Below are positions 34,701 to 42,175 of a stretch of DNA of 64,000 bases, in pieces (the stretch's first letter is position 1; every line of letters starts with the position of its first letter). The notes beneath the pieces are model-generated. The model ran no database searches. It was not told the origin of the DNA and saw only the letters and a program-made list of their open reading frames with translations. The stretch spans positions 186,001-250,000 of the forward strand of contig CAVZPR010000002.1 in the NCBI GenBank assembly GCA_963777285.1, in the 5' to 3' direction. This DNA comes from JAFARE01 sp963777285. GTDB lineage: Bacteria; Chloroflexota; Dormibacteria; Aeolococcales; Aeolococcaceae. The translations under genes were made by a program, and so were the position numbers.

Positions 34701-35221
34701 ACCCACATGCGCAGCGGCGCCGCCTGCTGCACCCGCTGCAGCTGCAGCGAGTACTCGCTCAACTGCAGCAGCGCGCCGGGGCGCACGTGGCGTGCCAGCT
34801 TGGCGTCGTACACCTCGTACGAATGAGCGCCCAGCGCGCTAGGCGTCTCCACGCGGCGCAGGAAGTCGGCCCGACCCAGCCACCTTCCGTCGAAGAAGCA
34901 CGCCTGGTAGATCACGCTGTGGCCGGCGCGCATCGCCGCCACCGTCTCGGCCGCGGCCGCCTCGAGCTCGGCGCGCGTTCCCTTCCGGGTCGCTTCCTCG
35001 CTGAGCTCGATGACGGTGCCGCCGGCCGCACGCAGCCGTTCCAGGTAGCGCGACTCGTGCCTGGCGCCGAGGCCGGCGAGGACCTGTGCGATCGCCTGCT
35101 GCGTGCGCTCGATGTGCTCACCGCGTGCCGAGCGGAGGTTCAGCTGCGTCAGGTGCTCGCAGGCGACAAAGTCGGCGAGGTCCGTCGCGCTGAAGACCGG
35201 ACGTTCGTTCAGGTAGCGCAT
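31718..35221 (-). CDS. TM0106-family RecB/Cas4-like nuclease fused to DEDD exonuclease and SF1 helicase
   Basis: A 1167-residue protein. N-terminal part: Cas4/RecB-like nuclease with an N-terminal cysteine (FVACEHLTQLNL), nuclease motifs GRADFL and EVYDAKL, and a C-x2-C-x5-C group (CGVCEYASRC), together the ligands of a 4Fe-4S cluster. Middle: RNase_H_2/DEDD-like domain with VFFDIEGDP and DYNREDCEST. C-terminal: SF1B (UPF1/DNA2-like) helicase with Walker A IQGPPGSGKTYVAAE near 772, VDEAGQMSLADV, VLVGDPRQLAQV and VGTVDKFQGQEA. A role in DNA repair or foreign-DNA processing is inferred. The ATG overlaps the stop of a small upstream gene. Confidence 0.9.
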   Translation of the reverse strand: MRYLNERPVFSATDLADFVACEHLTQLNLRSARGEHIERTQQAIAQVLAGLGARHESRYLERLRAAGGTVIELSEEATRKGTRAELEAAAAETVAAMRAGHSVIYQACFFDGRWLGRADFLRRVETPSALGAHSYEVYDAKLARHVRPGALLQLSEYSLQLQRVQQAAPLRMWVVLGDGAEHPYLVDEFAAYHAAVRERLEQAVARGDEPYPERVDHCGVCEYASRCEQRRRHDDHLSLVARMRRDQVRKLTAAGISTVHALARPEALRVDVPRIRELALQALHDQARMQVAGPLADGTPRYELVREETPDFGLCGLPAPSAGDVFFDIEGDPWAAEGGLEYLFGAVELTPAGPAYRQWQGHSAAEERAAFAGFVDWVIARLDADPAMHVYHYASYERSALLRLMGRYGTHEAEIDRILRGGVLVDLYRVVRQSLRLSTNSYGLKAVEALYKQPRDARVVNAESSMIVYEQWLESNHDPAARDHTLLDAIVDYNREDCESTWRLREWLEVRRLEAAAEWGTDLARPLPPRSEEPQTPVEELRESELLRAQLCEGVTDDRARRDPGEQATWLLAQLLGYHRREGKVQWWHYYRRVEASQEELEDDPEVLGPLSAGHYERPEKQSKVFSYSFEPQEHRMREGKDAFTPCIVGGRRDAVSAGQVVRVDDAGGVIELKRGDAALQHGDPRFLMEGRPFGTSAQRAAVAAVGRWVLSHGIDAPGAHRAARDLLLRLPPRLRAGAAALERPGVGAGQRAVDAAEQLEAGCLAIQGPPGSGKTYVAAEIALRLIQQGRRVAVCAISHKAIGKLLEEIAAHAAAGGQAARIVQRADPDDACDAPGVVLAASNPHVAATLAEKAVDVVGGTSWLFSDDKLQDSFDTLIVDEAGQMSLADVIAISRCTRNLVLVGDPRQLAQVVQGTHPDGAGCSALEHLLGDDITIPADRGVFLDSTWRMCPPVCEFVSRAFYSGLLLPQAECALQGIDAGDTRGSLTGLRLALVEHEGDRTSSHAEADVVAGVVDTLLRSTLRTHEGNVRPLRLDDILVVAPYNAHVSCLKQHLPAEARVGTVDKFQGQEAAVSIFSMATSSTDDIPRNLEFLFSMNRLNVAVSRARCLSVLVCSPQLLRADCRTPRHMQLVNAVCRYREMSTPWDDGDAAELRQLLLPAAILPV

Positions 35222-35457
35222 CAGCGGCGCATGGTAGTGGGGATCGGCAGCCGGAGCTGTCGCGGCCGGAGGCGCGGCCTCGCTTGCCGTGGAACGGCCG
35301 CGGAGCGCGGGGCCTTCGGCGCCACCACCGGCGATGGCGCCGGCCGCGGCAGCCTGTCGCCGTGCGACGCGAGCAGCCGGCAGGCGAGCTCCACGTACGA
35401 TTCGTCGCCCGCGGCGGCAGCGGGCTGCACGGGGACGCGCGCGGTGAAGATGGTCAC
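35221..35457 (-). CDS. Small protein coupled to the nuclease-helicase
   Basis: A 78-residue unrecognised protein starting with GTG (MTIFTARVPVQPAAAAGDES). The first half could fold (YVELACRLLASHGDRL helix); the second half is proline/arginine-rich. Its TGA overlaps the ATG of the nuclease-helicase gene (TGATG), the same coupling as true gene pairs here, which is the main reason to believe it. It is divergent from the GNAT gene at 35513. Confidence 0.55.
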   Translation of the reverse strand: MTIFTARVPVQPAAAAGDESYVELACRLLASHGDRLPRPAPSPVVAPKAPRSAAVPRQARPRLRPRQLRLPIPTTMRR

Positions 35458-35499
35458 GACGCCGATCGTGCGCGTGGCTGGCGACAACAGCCTGTCGCG

Positions 35500-35505
35500 T
35501 ATCGT
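35500..35505 (+). promoter_or_regulatory. -10 (TATCGT) of the GNAT gene, leaderless spacing
   Basis: TATCGT, seven bases before the GTG at 35513, with no Shine-Dalgarno. Confidence 0.5.
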
Positions 35506-35512
35506 GGCCTGC

Positions 35513-36040
35513 GTGGAAGAAGGCCTGGAGGTGCGCCGCGTGCGCCCCGAGGAATGCGCCGAAGCCGGCGCCGTCACCGCCCGCGCGTACGAGGAGTACG
35601 CCCGCCCGGCTTCGCCGGACTGGGACGCCTACCTGGCTCGCATCGCCGACGTGGCCGGCCGCGCCGGGCACACCACGGTGCTGGTGGCGCTGCAGGGTGG
35701 CCGCGTCGTCGGCACCGCCACCGTGGAGCTGGAGCGACACATCGAGGCGGATTGGCACGCGGATGTCCCCCGCGACTGCGCCAACCTGCGCATGGTCGGC
35801 GTCGACCCCTCGCAGCGCCGCCGCGGCACGGCTCGCGCGCTGGTTGCCGCGTGCATCGACCTTGCCCGCGCTGCAGGACGCACTCGCATCACCCTCGACA
35901 CCACCGAGCAGATGCACGCCGCGCACGCGCTGTACCAGTCCATGGGGTTTCGCCCCACCGGGCCGCACGAGCTCGGCCCCGGCCTCTGTTTCGACGGCTA
36001 CGAGCTGAACCTGGAGCCCGCCGATGCCAGCGCGGTATGA
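35513..36040 (+). CDS. GNAT family acetyltransferase
   Basis: A 175-residue GNAT enzyme. VRRVRPEECAEAGAVTARAY starts the fold; the acetyl-CoA loop is MVGVDPSQRRRGTARALVAA (Q/R-x-x-G-x-A), and LDTTEQMHAAHALYQSMGF is the typical C-terminal strand-helix. The target is unknown. GTG 35513 is supported by the TATCGT hexamer seven bases upstream. It overlaps the WYL regulator gene by 17 bases. Confidence 0.85.
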   Translation: MEEGLEVRRVRPEECAEAGAVTARAYEEYARPASPDWDAYLARIADVAGRAGHTTVLVALQGGRVVGTATVELERHIEADWHADVPRDCANLRMVGVDPSQRRRGTARALVAACIDLARAAGRTRITLDTTEQMHAAHALYQSMGFRPTGPHELGPGLCFDGYELNLEPADASAV

Positions 36041-37043
36041 GCCCGGCGAGAAGATCCTCCGCCTCGTCCAGCTGCTGTCACGCTTGTCTGAAACTTCCGC
36101 GGGGTTGACCACCAAGCAGCTCGCCGAGGAGCTCGAGGTCACAACTCGCACTGCGCAGCGCTACATCGCCACGCTGCGCGACAGCGCCGGCATCGACATC
36201 GAAGAGACCGGCGGCCGCATGCGCATCGGGGAGGGCACGCGGCTGCCGCCGTTGCAGCTCGACCGATACCAGGCCACGCAGCTGCTGGTGGCGCTGCGCT
36301 TGCTGCACCAGCTGCGCACCGACCAGGACCCGGCGCTCGTCGGCGCCCTGGCACAGCTGTCCCGCGCCCTGCGCGTGCCGCTCGTGTCCCGCTATCTGCA
36401 GCGCACCCTGGAGAACGCCGAGCGGCGCCCCATCAAGCGCGAGCGGCTGGCGCTGGAGCACACGGTCATCGACGCCTTCGTGGAGTCACGCGCCCTCGAC
36501 GTCGTCTACGTCGACGGCTCCGGCCGCGAGACGCGCCGTGTGCTGAAGCCGTACTTCGTCGAGCCGGCGGCGGAGGGTCGCCACATCTACGTCTTCGCGC
36601 ACGACTCCGAGTTCAGGGAGGTGCGTCCGTTCCGCCTCGACCGCATCCACAGCGCCCGGGTGCTCCCCGAGACCTTTCACGTCCCCGATGACTTCGACAT
36701 CGACACGGTGATCAGCGACTCCTGGGGCGTCTGGCAGGCGCCCGCGGCGGGCGAGGTCGTGCTGCGCTTCACCGCCGACGCGGCACGCTGGGTGCTGGAG
36801 ACGCACTGGCATCCCAGCGCGCGCGTCACGCAGCTGGACGACGGCAGGCTCGAGGTCCGGCTGCGCGTGGCTGCGGAGCAGGAGATGCGCCCCTGGGTGC
36901 TCCGCTGGGGTCCGCTGGTGGAGGTTTTGCAACCCCGGTCCCTGCGGAACTATGTGGCTGACGCCCACCGCCGGGCCGCGCAGCTCTACGCGCAGGACGA
37001 CGGCGGTGCGGCAGTTGAGCGACCGGCAACGGAGGTGCGGTGA
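36024..37043 (+). CDS. HTH/WYL-domain transcriptional regulator
   Basis: A 339-residue DeoR/YafY-type regulator. The N-terminal helix-turn-helix is LTTKQLAEELEVTTRTAQRY, followed by a WYL ligand domain (VVYVDGSGRETRRVLKPYFV, RPFRLDRIHSARVL) and the WCX C-terminal extension (VVLRFTADAARWVLETHWHP). WYL proteins often control DNA-repair or defence genes in response to nucleic-acid ligands; the divergent nuclease-helicase about 0.8 kb away is a possible target, but this is inference. It overlaps the GNAT gene and msrB. Confidence 0.9.
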   Translation: MPARYEPGEKILRLVQLLSRLSETSAGLTTKQLAEELEVTTRTAQRYIATLRDSAGIDIEETGGRMRIGEGTRLPPLQLDRYQATQLLVALRLLHQLRTDQDPALVGALAQLSRALRVPLVSRYLQRTLENAERRPIKRERLALEHTVIDAFVESRALDVVYVDGSGRETRRVLKPYFVEPAAEGRHIYVFAHDSEFREVRPFRLDRIHSARVLPETFHVPDDFDIDTVISDSWGVWQAPAAGEVVLRFTADAARWVLETHWHPSARVTQLDDGRLEVRLRVAAEQEMRPWVLRWGPLVEVLQPRSLRNYVADAHRRAAQLYAQDDGGAAVERPATEVR

Positions 37044-37459
37044 TGGCGACGGACCAGGGCGAGAAGATGTCCCTCAGCGATGAGGAGTGGCGCGCCCGGC
37101 TGACGCCGGCGCAGTACAAGGTCCTGCGCAAGGCTGGCACGGAGCCGCCCTTCACGGGCGAGTACGTCCACGTGAAGGATCGCGGGGTGTACCGCTGTGC
37201 CGGCTGCGGCGCCGAGCTGTTCGTCTCGGACGCGAAGTTCGACTCGGGCACGGGGTGGCCGAGCTTCACGGAGCCCGTCGACGACGACGCCGTGGAGCGG
37301 CGCCGCGACTGGAGCATGCTCGTGCCGCGCACCGAGATCCGATGCGCCGGCTGCGGCGGGCACCTCGGGCACGTGTTCGACGACGGCCCTGCCCCGACGG
37401 GCCAGCGCTACTGCATGAACTCCTGCGCGCTCAAGTTCGACCGCGCGGCGAAGGACTGA
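37043..37459 (+). CDS. msrB: Peptide-methionine (R)-S-oxide reductase MsrB
   Basis: A 138-residue repair enzyme for methionine-R-sulfoxide. Zinc cysteines are in YRCAGCGAELF and IRCAGCGGHLGHVFDDGP; GTGWPSF is the substrate motif and the catalytic cysteine is in RYCMNSCALKFD. It is a Cys, not a Sec, enzyme. A GGAGG six bases upstream picks ATG 37043, which overlaps the WYL stop. msrA is convergent 17 bases away. Confidence 0.96.
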   Translation: MATDQGEKMSLSDEEWRARLTPAQYKVLRKAGTEPPFTGEYVHVKDRGVYRCAGCGAELFVSDAKFDSGTGWPSFTEPVDDDAVERRRDWSMLVPRTEIRCAGCGGHLGHVFDDGPAPTGQRYCMNSCALKFDRAAKD

Positions 37460-37475
37460 ATCCGAGCCTGCGGGC

Positions 37476-37949
37476 TCAGAGGTGACAGGTCGAGGCCATG
37501 CCTCGGCGCGAGAAGTACTTCTGGTGGTATTCCTCTGCCTCCCAGAAGCGGCCCGCAGGGACGATCTCGGTGACCACCGGACGGCGGTGCCGTCCCGAGG
37601 CCTCCAGCTCCTCCTTGCTCCGCCGCGCAGCGCGCTCCTGCTCGTCCGAGTGAACGAAGACCACCGACCGGTACTGTGTCCCAACGTCGGGACCCTGGCG
37701 GTTCGGAGTGGTGGGGTCGTGATTCATCCAGAAGATGCGCAGCAGGTCGTCGTAGCCGACGCGGGCCGGATCGAACGCGACCTCGACCGCCTCGGCGTGT
37801 CCGGTGCGGCCGGAGCAGACGTCCTCGTAGCTGGGCGACTCAGTGGCGCCGCCGGCGTAGCCGACGCGGGTCCCGATGACCCCTGGCACCTGCTCGAACA
37901 CGGACTCCACGCCCCAGAAACAGCCGGCGGCGAACGTTGCTTTCTCCAT
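37476..37949 (-). CDS. msrA: Peptide-methionine (S)-S-oxide reductase MsrA
   Basis: A 157-residue enzyme starting MEKATFAAGCFWGVES with catalytic Cys10 in GCFWG; GYAGGATESPSYEDVCSGRT and WMNHDPTTPNRQGPDVGTQY are canonical. A C-terminal CHL gives one resolving cysteine. The upstream open frame is not natural; ATG 37949 gives the standard N-terminus. AATACT lies six bases before it. Convergent with msrB, so both epimers of methionine sulfoxide are covered. Confidence 0.96.
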   Translation of the reverse strand: MEKATFAAGCFWGVESVFEQVPGVIGTRVGYAGGATESPSYEDVCSGRTGHAEAVEVAFDPARVGYDDLLRIFWMNHDPTTPNRQGPDVGTQYRSVVFVHSDEQERAARRSKEELEASGRHRRPVVTEIVPAGRFWEAEEYHQKYFSRRGMASTCHL

Positions 37950-37955
37950 GGCCCG

Positions 37956-37961
37956 AGTATT
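37956..37961 (-). promoter_or_regulatory. -10 (AATACT) of msrA, leaderless spacing
   Basis: AATACT on the minus strand, six bases before the ATG, with no Shine-Dalgarno. Confidence 0.45.
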
Positions 37962-38073
37962 CCACGCGGCGGCAGCAATCACGCGCGACGGGCTCGCTGA
38001 CCGCAAGGGTGAGATGCTCTGCGCCGTTGCTACGAGGGTGCGGCGACCCGCGCCGCCCTCGGCAAGGAGCTGG

Positions 38074-39348
38074 ATGACGCTCACATCGACGGCCCGCCGC
38101 GCCCTGGCGGCCGGTGGGCTGGTCGCCATCGCCGCGCTCGCTGGATGCGGCAGCCCCGGCGCCGGGGGCGGCACGGCAGGCCACGGTGGCACGTCCATCC
38201 TCATCGCGCTCAACGTCCCGGCGAGCTCCGACCAGTTCCTCGCCTCGGCCATCACGCGCGGCGCCGGCCTCGCGGTCGCCCAGGCGAACGCCGCGGGGGT
38301 CAAGGTCGGGGGCACGCGCTACACCGTCGCCCTGAAGTCGTACGACGACGGCGGCCAGGCGCAGCAGGCAGCGAACAACGTGGGCGCTGCGATACACGAC
38401 GGCGCCGTGGCGGTCATCGAGGACGGCTACGGCGCCGGCATCAGCGCGCCGCAGAGCGGCGCGGCCGGCGTGCCCGAGATAGTTCTGGACCAGCACGACA
38501 TAAACCTGCTGGATCCGGTGAACCGGCCCAGCCTGTTCCGCCTCGGCATCCCGGACGACTCCGCGGCACACGTGCTCGCCGCGTACATGGAGGGCAAGAC
38601 GACCAGGGTCGCGATCATCCACGACGACACCGCCAGCGGTCGCGACGGCGCGACGAACATGCAGCAGGGCCTCACCGACAGCGGCGTCACGGCCGCTCCG
38701 ATCGTGGAGGTCGCCGCCGGCGCGCCGACCATGGATGCTCAGATCCAGCAGGTGGTCGCGGCGCATCCGGGAGGCATCGTCATCTGGGGCGGCGACGCGT
38801 TCACGGGACGCACGGTGGCGGCCATCCGTGCGGCGGGCGTGACCACGCCGTTGTACGCCGGCCCTGACGGTGAGTTTCCCGCCGTGCGGCAGATCGCCGG
38901 CATCGCCGCCAGCAACGGACTCGTGTTCGTCAGCTCCAGGCTGACCAGCGAGGGTGACAACACCTCGTTCCCCAAGTTCGAGCACGCGCTCGCGGCGGCT
39001 GAAGGCGGTCCGATGGACGCCGGGTTCAAGGACGCCCAGGGCCAGGAGATCCGGCAGCCCGACGACTACGCCATGTACGCCTACGATGCGGTCAACGTCG
39101 TGCTCGCGGCGCTGCAGAAGCAGGGATCGGTGCACCCGACACCGCGGCTCTTCGACACAATGTGCCTCGTCAGTGTCACCAGCGCCAACGGCGACATGCG
39201 CGGGTTCAACTCGCAGAATCACGAGGGGATCGCCGACGACGACATGTACATCGCCGTCATCCACGACATGCAGTTCCAGCCGGTGAGAGATGAGCCGCTC
39301 TCCGCGACGCTGCCCACCGAGAATCAGATCCTCGCCGACTTCCACTGA
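38074..39348 (+). CDS. Branched-chain amino acid-type ABC substrate-binding lipoprotein
   Basis: A 424-residue periplasmic-binding-protein type I (Leu/Ile/Val or amide family). Lipobox AALAGC places Cys25 as the lipid anchor. YTVALKSYDDGGQAQQAANN, VAVIEDGYGAGISAPQSGAA and VAIIHDDTASGRDGATNM are the family strands. AAGGAG four bases upstream of ATG 38074 fixes the start. It faces the convergent Liv ABC genes and may be a second binding protein for them, which is inference. Confidence 0.88.
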   Translation: MTLTSTARRALAAGGLVAIAALAGCGSPGAGGGTAGHGGTSILIALNVPASSDQFLASAITRGAGLAVAQANAAGVKVGGTRYTVALKSYDDGGQAQQAANNVGAAIHDGAVAVIEDGYGAGISAPQSGAAGVPEIVLDQHDINLLDPVNRPSLFRLGIPDDSAAHVLAAYMEGKTTRVAIIHDDTASGRDGATNMQQGLTDSGVTAAPIVEVAAGAPTMDAQIQQVVAAHPGGIVIWGGDAFTGRTVAAIRAAGVTTPLYAGPDGEFPAVRQIAGIAASNGLVFVSSRLTSEGDNTSFPKFEHALAAAEGGPMDAGFKDAQGQEIRQPDDYAMYAYDAVNVVLAALQKQGSVHPTPRLFDTMCLVSVTSANGDMRGFNSQNHEGIADDDMYIAVIHDMQFQPVRDEPLSATLPTENQILADFH

Positions 39349-39961
39349 GCGCGGGGCGACGAGGGTTCGCCTTCTCGCCGTGCTCGCGGCTGCTGCGACG
39401 CTGTGCGGATGCGCCGACGTGACCATCGTCACCACGACACCGATCCCATCTGCCGCCACGCTCGCGCTTCCACCGCTGGGGTTCAACCACCGCTATGGCA
39501 ACAACCCGCTGGCGGCCAAGGACGGCTTCACGCTGGAGCGCGCGCTCTTCGCGCAGCAGGTCTACTGGGAGGTTGCGCTGCGCACCGATCCGATGCAGGC
39601 GGGGTTCGTCGACCTCGCCGACCGGAAGGCTGTCGCAGCGGCGCGGCGCGCGGTCACGTCGCTCACCGTCGTGATCGCCACCGAGGCGAGGTTCACCATC
39701 CGCGGGCTGCTGGCGTACGGCGGCGACCAGGGCCAGGAGATGTACTGCGAACAGCTGTTGCGACGGCTGCGCGCCACGGGATACGACGGGATCACATCGG
39801 CGCGCGTGCTCGTCTTCTTCACCGAAGCGGACGAACACGCCCAGCTGAGCTGGAGCCTGAGCGCGGGCTACTCGTTCGCGGTGTACGACGGCGACCTGAG
39901 CGCGACCGGGTTCACCCCGGCGCCCGGGGAGACACCGCTACCGGCTCCAGACGGCCCCTGA
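39290..39961 (+). CDS. Hypothetical lipoprotein
   Basis: Up to 223 residues, not recognised. LLAVLAAAATLCGCADVTIV is a lipoprotein signal with a LCGC lipobox, so the mature protein would be anchored outside. The mature part is mixed alpha/beta (FTIRGLLAYGGDQGQEMYC, VLVFFTEADEHAQLSWSLS). The start is uncertain: ATG 39290 lies inside the previous gene and gives a long 40-residue leader; GTG 39380 gives one that is too short. The 3' end overlaps convergent livF by 50 bases. Confidence 0.6.
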   Translation: MSRSPRRCPPRIRSSPTSTERGATRVRLLAVLAAAATLCGCADVTIVTTTPIPSAATLALPPLGFNHRYGNNPLAAKDGFTLERALFAQQVYWEVALRTDPMQAGFVDLADRKAVAAARRAVTSLTVVIATEARFTIRGLLAYGGDQGQEMYCEQLLRRLRATGYDGITSARVLVFFTEADEHAQLSWSLSAGYSFAVYDGDLSATGFTPAPGETPLPAPDGP

Positions 39962-40559
39962 GCAGCCGCATCTCGGCGGCGCCCGGCGCGGCGCGGGGAT
40001 CGGCCTCCAGCCAGAGCACCGCACACCCTCGCGCCGCCTCGGCGGCAGCCAGCTCCCGCACCACTCCGGCCGTCTCGCCGGCGAGGCCGGCGGTCGGCGT
40101 GTCCAGCACCAGAACGGCCGGGCGGGCGCACCAGGCGCACGCCAGCTCGAGCATCTGCTGCTCCCCTCCGGAGAGCGCCTGAGCCGGGACGCGTCTCCGC
40201 TTCGCCAGCTGGGGGAACCGCTCGAGGGCCTCCGCCGCCCGGACCGACCTCGGGGCCGCGAGGCGCAGCGCCTCCTCGACGCTGCAGCCCGCCAGCCGCT
40301 GCCCATCTCGCACCGCGACCGCCAGGCCGGCACGTCGCCGCCACGACGGAGAGCCCGCCACGGGACGGCCGGCGACGCTCACCGTCCCGTCGTGATCCAG
40401 CACCCCGGCAAGCGCCGACGCCAGGCTGGTCTTGCCGCTGCTCGCGTCACCGTGGACGACGAGCAGCCGCCCCGCCTCGACAGACAGCCGCTCCACCTCG
40501 AGGACGCGGCGCGAGCCGCGCGTGACCCGCAGCCCCTCGACGTCGAGCCCCGCGCTCAT
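39912..40559 (-). CDS. LivF-like ABC ATPase with degenerate Walker B
   Basis: A 215-residue ATP-binding subunit of a branched-chain amino acid-type transporter. Walker A VHGDASSGKTSLASAL and signature LSGGEQQMLELACAW are intact. The Walker B runs VLVLDTPTAGL, with threonine where the catalytic glutamate belongs, and the H-loop region (VLWLEADP) has no histidine. It therefore probably binds but does not hydrolyse ATP well, leaving hydrolysis to the LivG half of the neighbouring fusion. ATG overlaps the livMG stop by four bases. Confidence 0.85.
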   Translation of the reverse strand: MSAGLDVEGLRVTRGSRRVLEVERLSVEAGRLLVVHGDASSGKTSLASALAGVLDHDGTVSVAGRPVAGSPSWRRRAGLAVAVRDGQRLAGCSVEEALRLAAPRSVRAAEALERFPQLAKRRRVPAQALSGGEQQMLELACAWCARPAVLVLDTPTAGLAGETAGVVRELAAAEAARGCAVLWLEADPRAAPGAAEMRLLRGRLEPVAVSPRAPG

Positions 40560-42175
40560 GTCGCGGCAGGGGCACGCGCCGAAACGGCGTCGCCGCGAAG
40601 CTCCAGGACGGCGCCCGCGAGCCCGGTGGTGGCGGCGGCATCGTGTTCCGCCACCACGATGGTCAGGCCTTCCCGGGACGCAGCCCGCAGCAGCGAGACC
40701 GCCGCCGCCCGATGGCTGTCGTCGAGGCCGGCGAGCGGCTCGTCGCAGAGCAGCAGGTTCGGCCCCGTGAGCAGCACCCGGGCCAGGTCCAGCAGACGGC
40801 GGCGTCCGCCGGAGAGCTCGGCGCAGGGGCGGTGAGCGTCCGCGTCCAGCCCCAGACGAGCGAGCCACGCGGCCGCAACCTCGCGGGCTTCGCCATGCCC
40901 CCGGCCGGTGGCCGCCGCGAGCCGCAGCGTCTCCACCACGGTGCAGAAGGCGAAGCCGCCGCCTTCCTGTGGGAGCAGCGCCACACGCCCCCGCCGGTCC
41001 CCGGCCGTGGCCACCGGTTCCCGGCGCGAACGCGCCAGCACCGTCCGCAGGAACGTCGTCTTGCCCGCGCCGTTCGGTCCCACGATCGCCAGCACGGCGC
41101 CGGCCTCCACCGTGACCGCCGGAGCCTCCAGCATGAGCGCTCCGCCCGGCGCGGTCACCCTCAGGGCCGGCACCGCCAGGCTCGCGCCCACAAGCGGCCC
41201 GCGCAACGGCCAGGGAGCGTCGGGACCGATCGCGCCTCCTTCGGGAACCTCGCGAGAGGGACCGCCAGGAAACAGCGTGAAGGCGGCCACGACGGCCAGC
41301 ACCCCGATCGCCAGCGACGCCGCGTCGGGCGGGCCCTGCCAGCCGGCAGCGGGGAGGAGGACGTAGCCGGCGACGCCCGTCGCCACCGCCACCAGCGCGG
41401 CGCCGATCGGCTGGCGACCTGCGGCCAGCGCCGCCAGGAGCGGCAGCGCCGCGACGTCGAGGGCGAAGCCCTGGGGCGTCGCCACCCTGGCGACATGGGC
41501 CCCGAGGGCGCCGCTCAATCCGGCAAGCGCTCCGGCCACCGCCAGCGCCGACGCCTCGGCTGCGAGGACCGATATCCCCGTGGCGGCGGCCCGCGAGCGG
41601 TCGCTGCCCACGGCCCGCCAGCGCGGTCCCGGACCTCGCCCCAGCAGCAGCGACGCGATGGCGGCGCCCAGCGCCGCCACGGCCACCATGAGGTGGAAGT
41701 CGCCGAGGGGCGTCAGCTGGGCGGTCTGCGTCGCGCTGAGCGGCAGGGATGGCGGCGGCAGCGGCCCCAGCCCCGCCTCCGCCCCGGTCACCGACGGCAG
41801 GGCCTGGACCACGGCTCCGCCGCAAAGGGCGAGCAGGAGGGTGACGACCAGGAAGCCCACCGGCTCCAGCCACGTGCACACCGCGGCGGCGGCCGCCGCG
41901 ACCGCCGCGCCGGCGCCGGCGCCGGTCAGCGCCGCCAGCGGCACCGGGACGCCGTGCAGCGACAGCAGCGCGCTGACGTACGCGCCGGTCCCGGCGAGCG
42001 CGCTGGCGAAGAGCGGAGGGCGGCCGGCGGCGGACGCGAGCGCCGCGCCCACCGCCGGTCCGGCGAGAGCCAGGGAGAGGGCGGCGCGATCGAGGTTCGG
42101 CGCCGAAGCCACGAAGGGGTACAGGACGGCCGCTGCCAGCGCGCCCCCGCCCAGCAGGAGCAGGCGCCGCGTCAT
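40556..42175 (-). CDS. LivM permease fused to LivG ATPase
   Basis: A 539-residue fusion. Residues 1-310 form about nine transmembrane helices of a LivM-type permease (for instance LFASALAGTGAYVSALLSLH); residues 330-539 are a LivG-type ATPase with Walker A VGPNGAGKTTFLR, signature LSGGRRRLLDLARVLL, intact Walker B NLLLCDEPLAGLDD and H-loop VVAEHDAAA. The active catalytic site is here, in contrast to the LivF partner. Start overlaps livH by four bases. Confidence 0.9.
   Translation of the reverse strand: MTRRLLLLGGGALAAAVLYPFVASAPNLDRAALSLALAGPAVGAALASAAGRPPLFASALAGTGAYVSALLSLHGVPVPLAALTGAGAGAAVAAAAAAVCTWLEPVGFLVVTLLLALCGGAVVQALPSVTGAEAGLGPLPPPSLPLSATQTAQLTPLGDFHLMVAVAALGAAIASLLLGRGPGPRWRAVGSDRSRAAATGISVLAAEASALAVAGALAGLSGALGAHVARVATPQGFALDVAALPLLAALAAGRQPIGAALVAVATGVAGYVLLPAAGWQGPPDAASLAIGVLAVVAAFTLFPGGPSREVPEGGAIGPDAPWPLRGPLVGASLAVPALRVTAPGGALMLEAPAVTVEAGAVLAIVGPNGAGKTTFLRTVLARSRREPVATAGDRRGRVALLPQEGGGFAFCTVVETLRLAAATGRGHGEAREVAAAWLARLGLDADAHRPCAELSGGRRRLLDLARVLLTGPNLLLCDEPLAGLDDSHRAAAVSLLRAASREGLTIVVAEHDAAATTGLAGAVLELRGDAVSARAPAAT

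Noticed and set aside
31718..35221. CRISPR Cas4 or type IV/other Cas operon
   Set aside because: The Cas4-like part is fused to a helicase as in TM0106 proteins; no cas1, cas2 or array is near.
37043..37459. Selenocysteine MsrB
   Set aside because: The catalytic codon is an ordinary cysteine and no in-frame TGA occurs before the stop.
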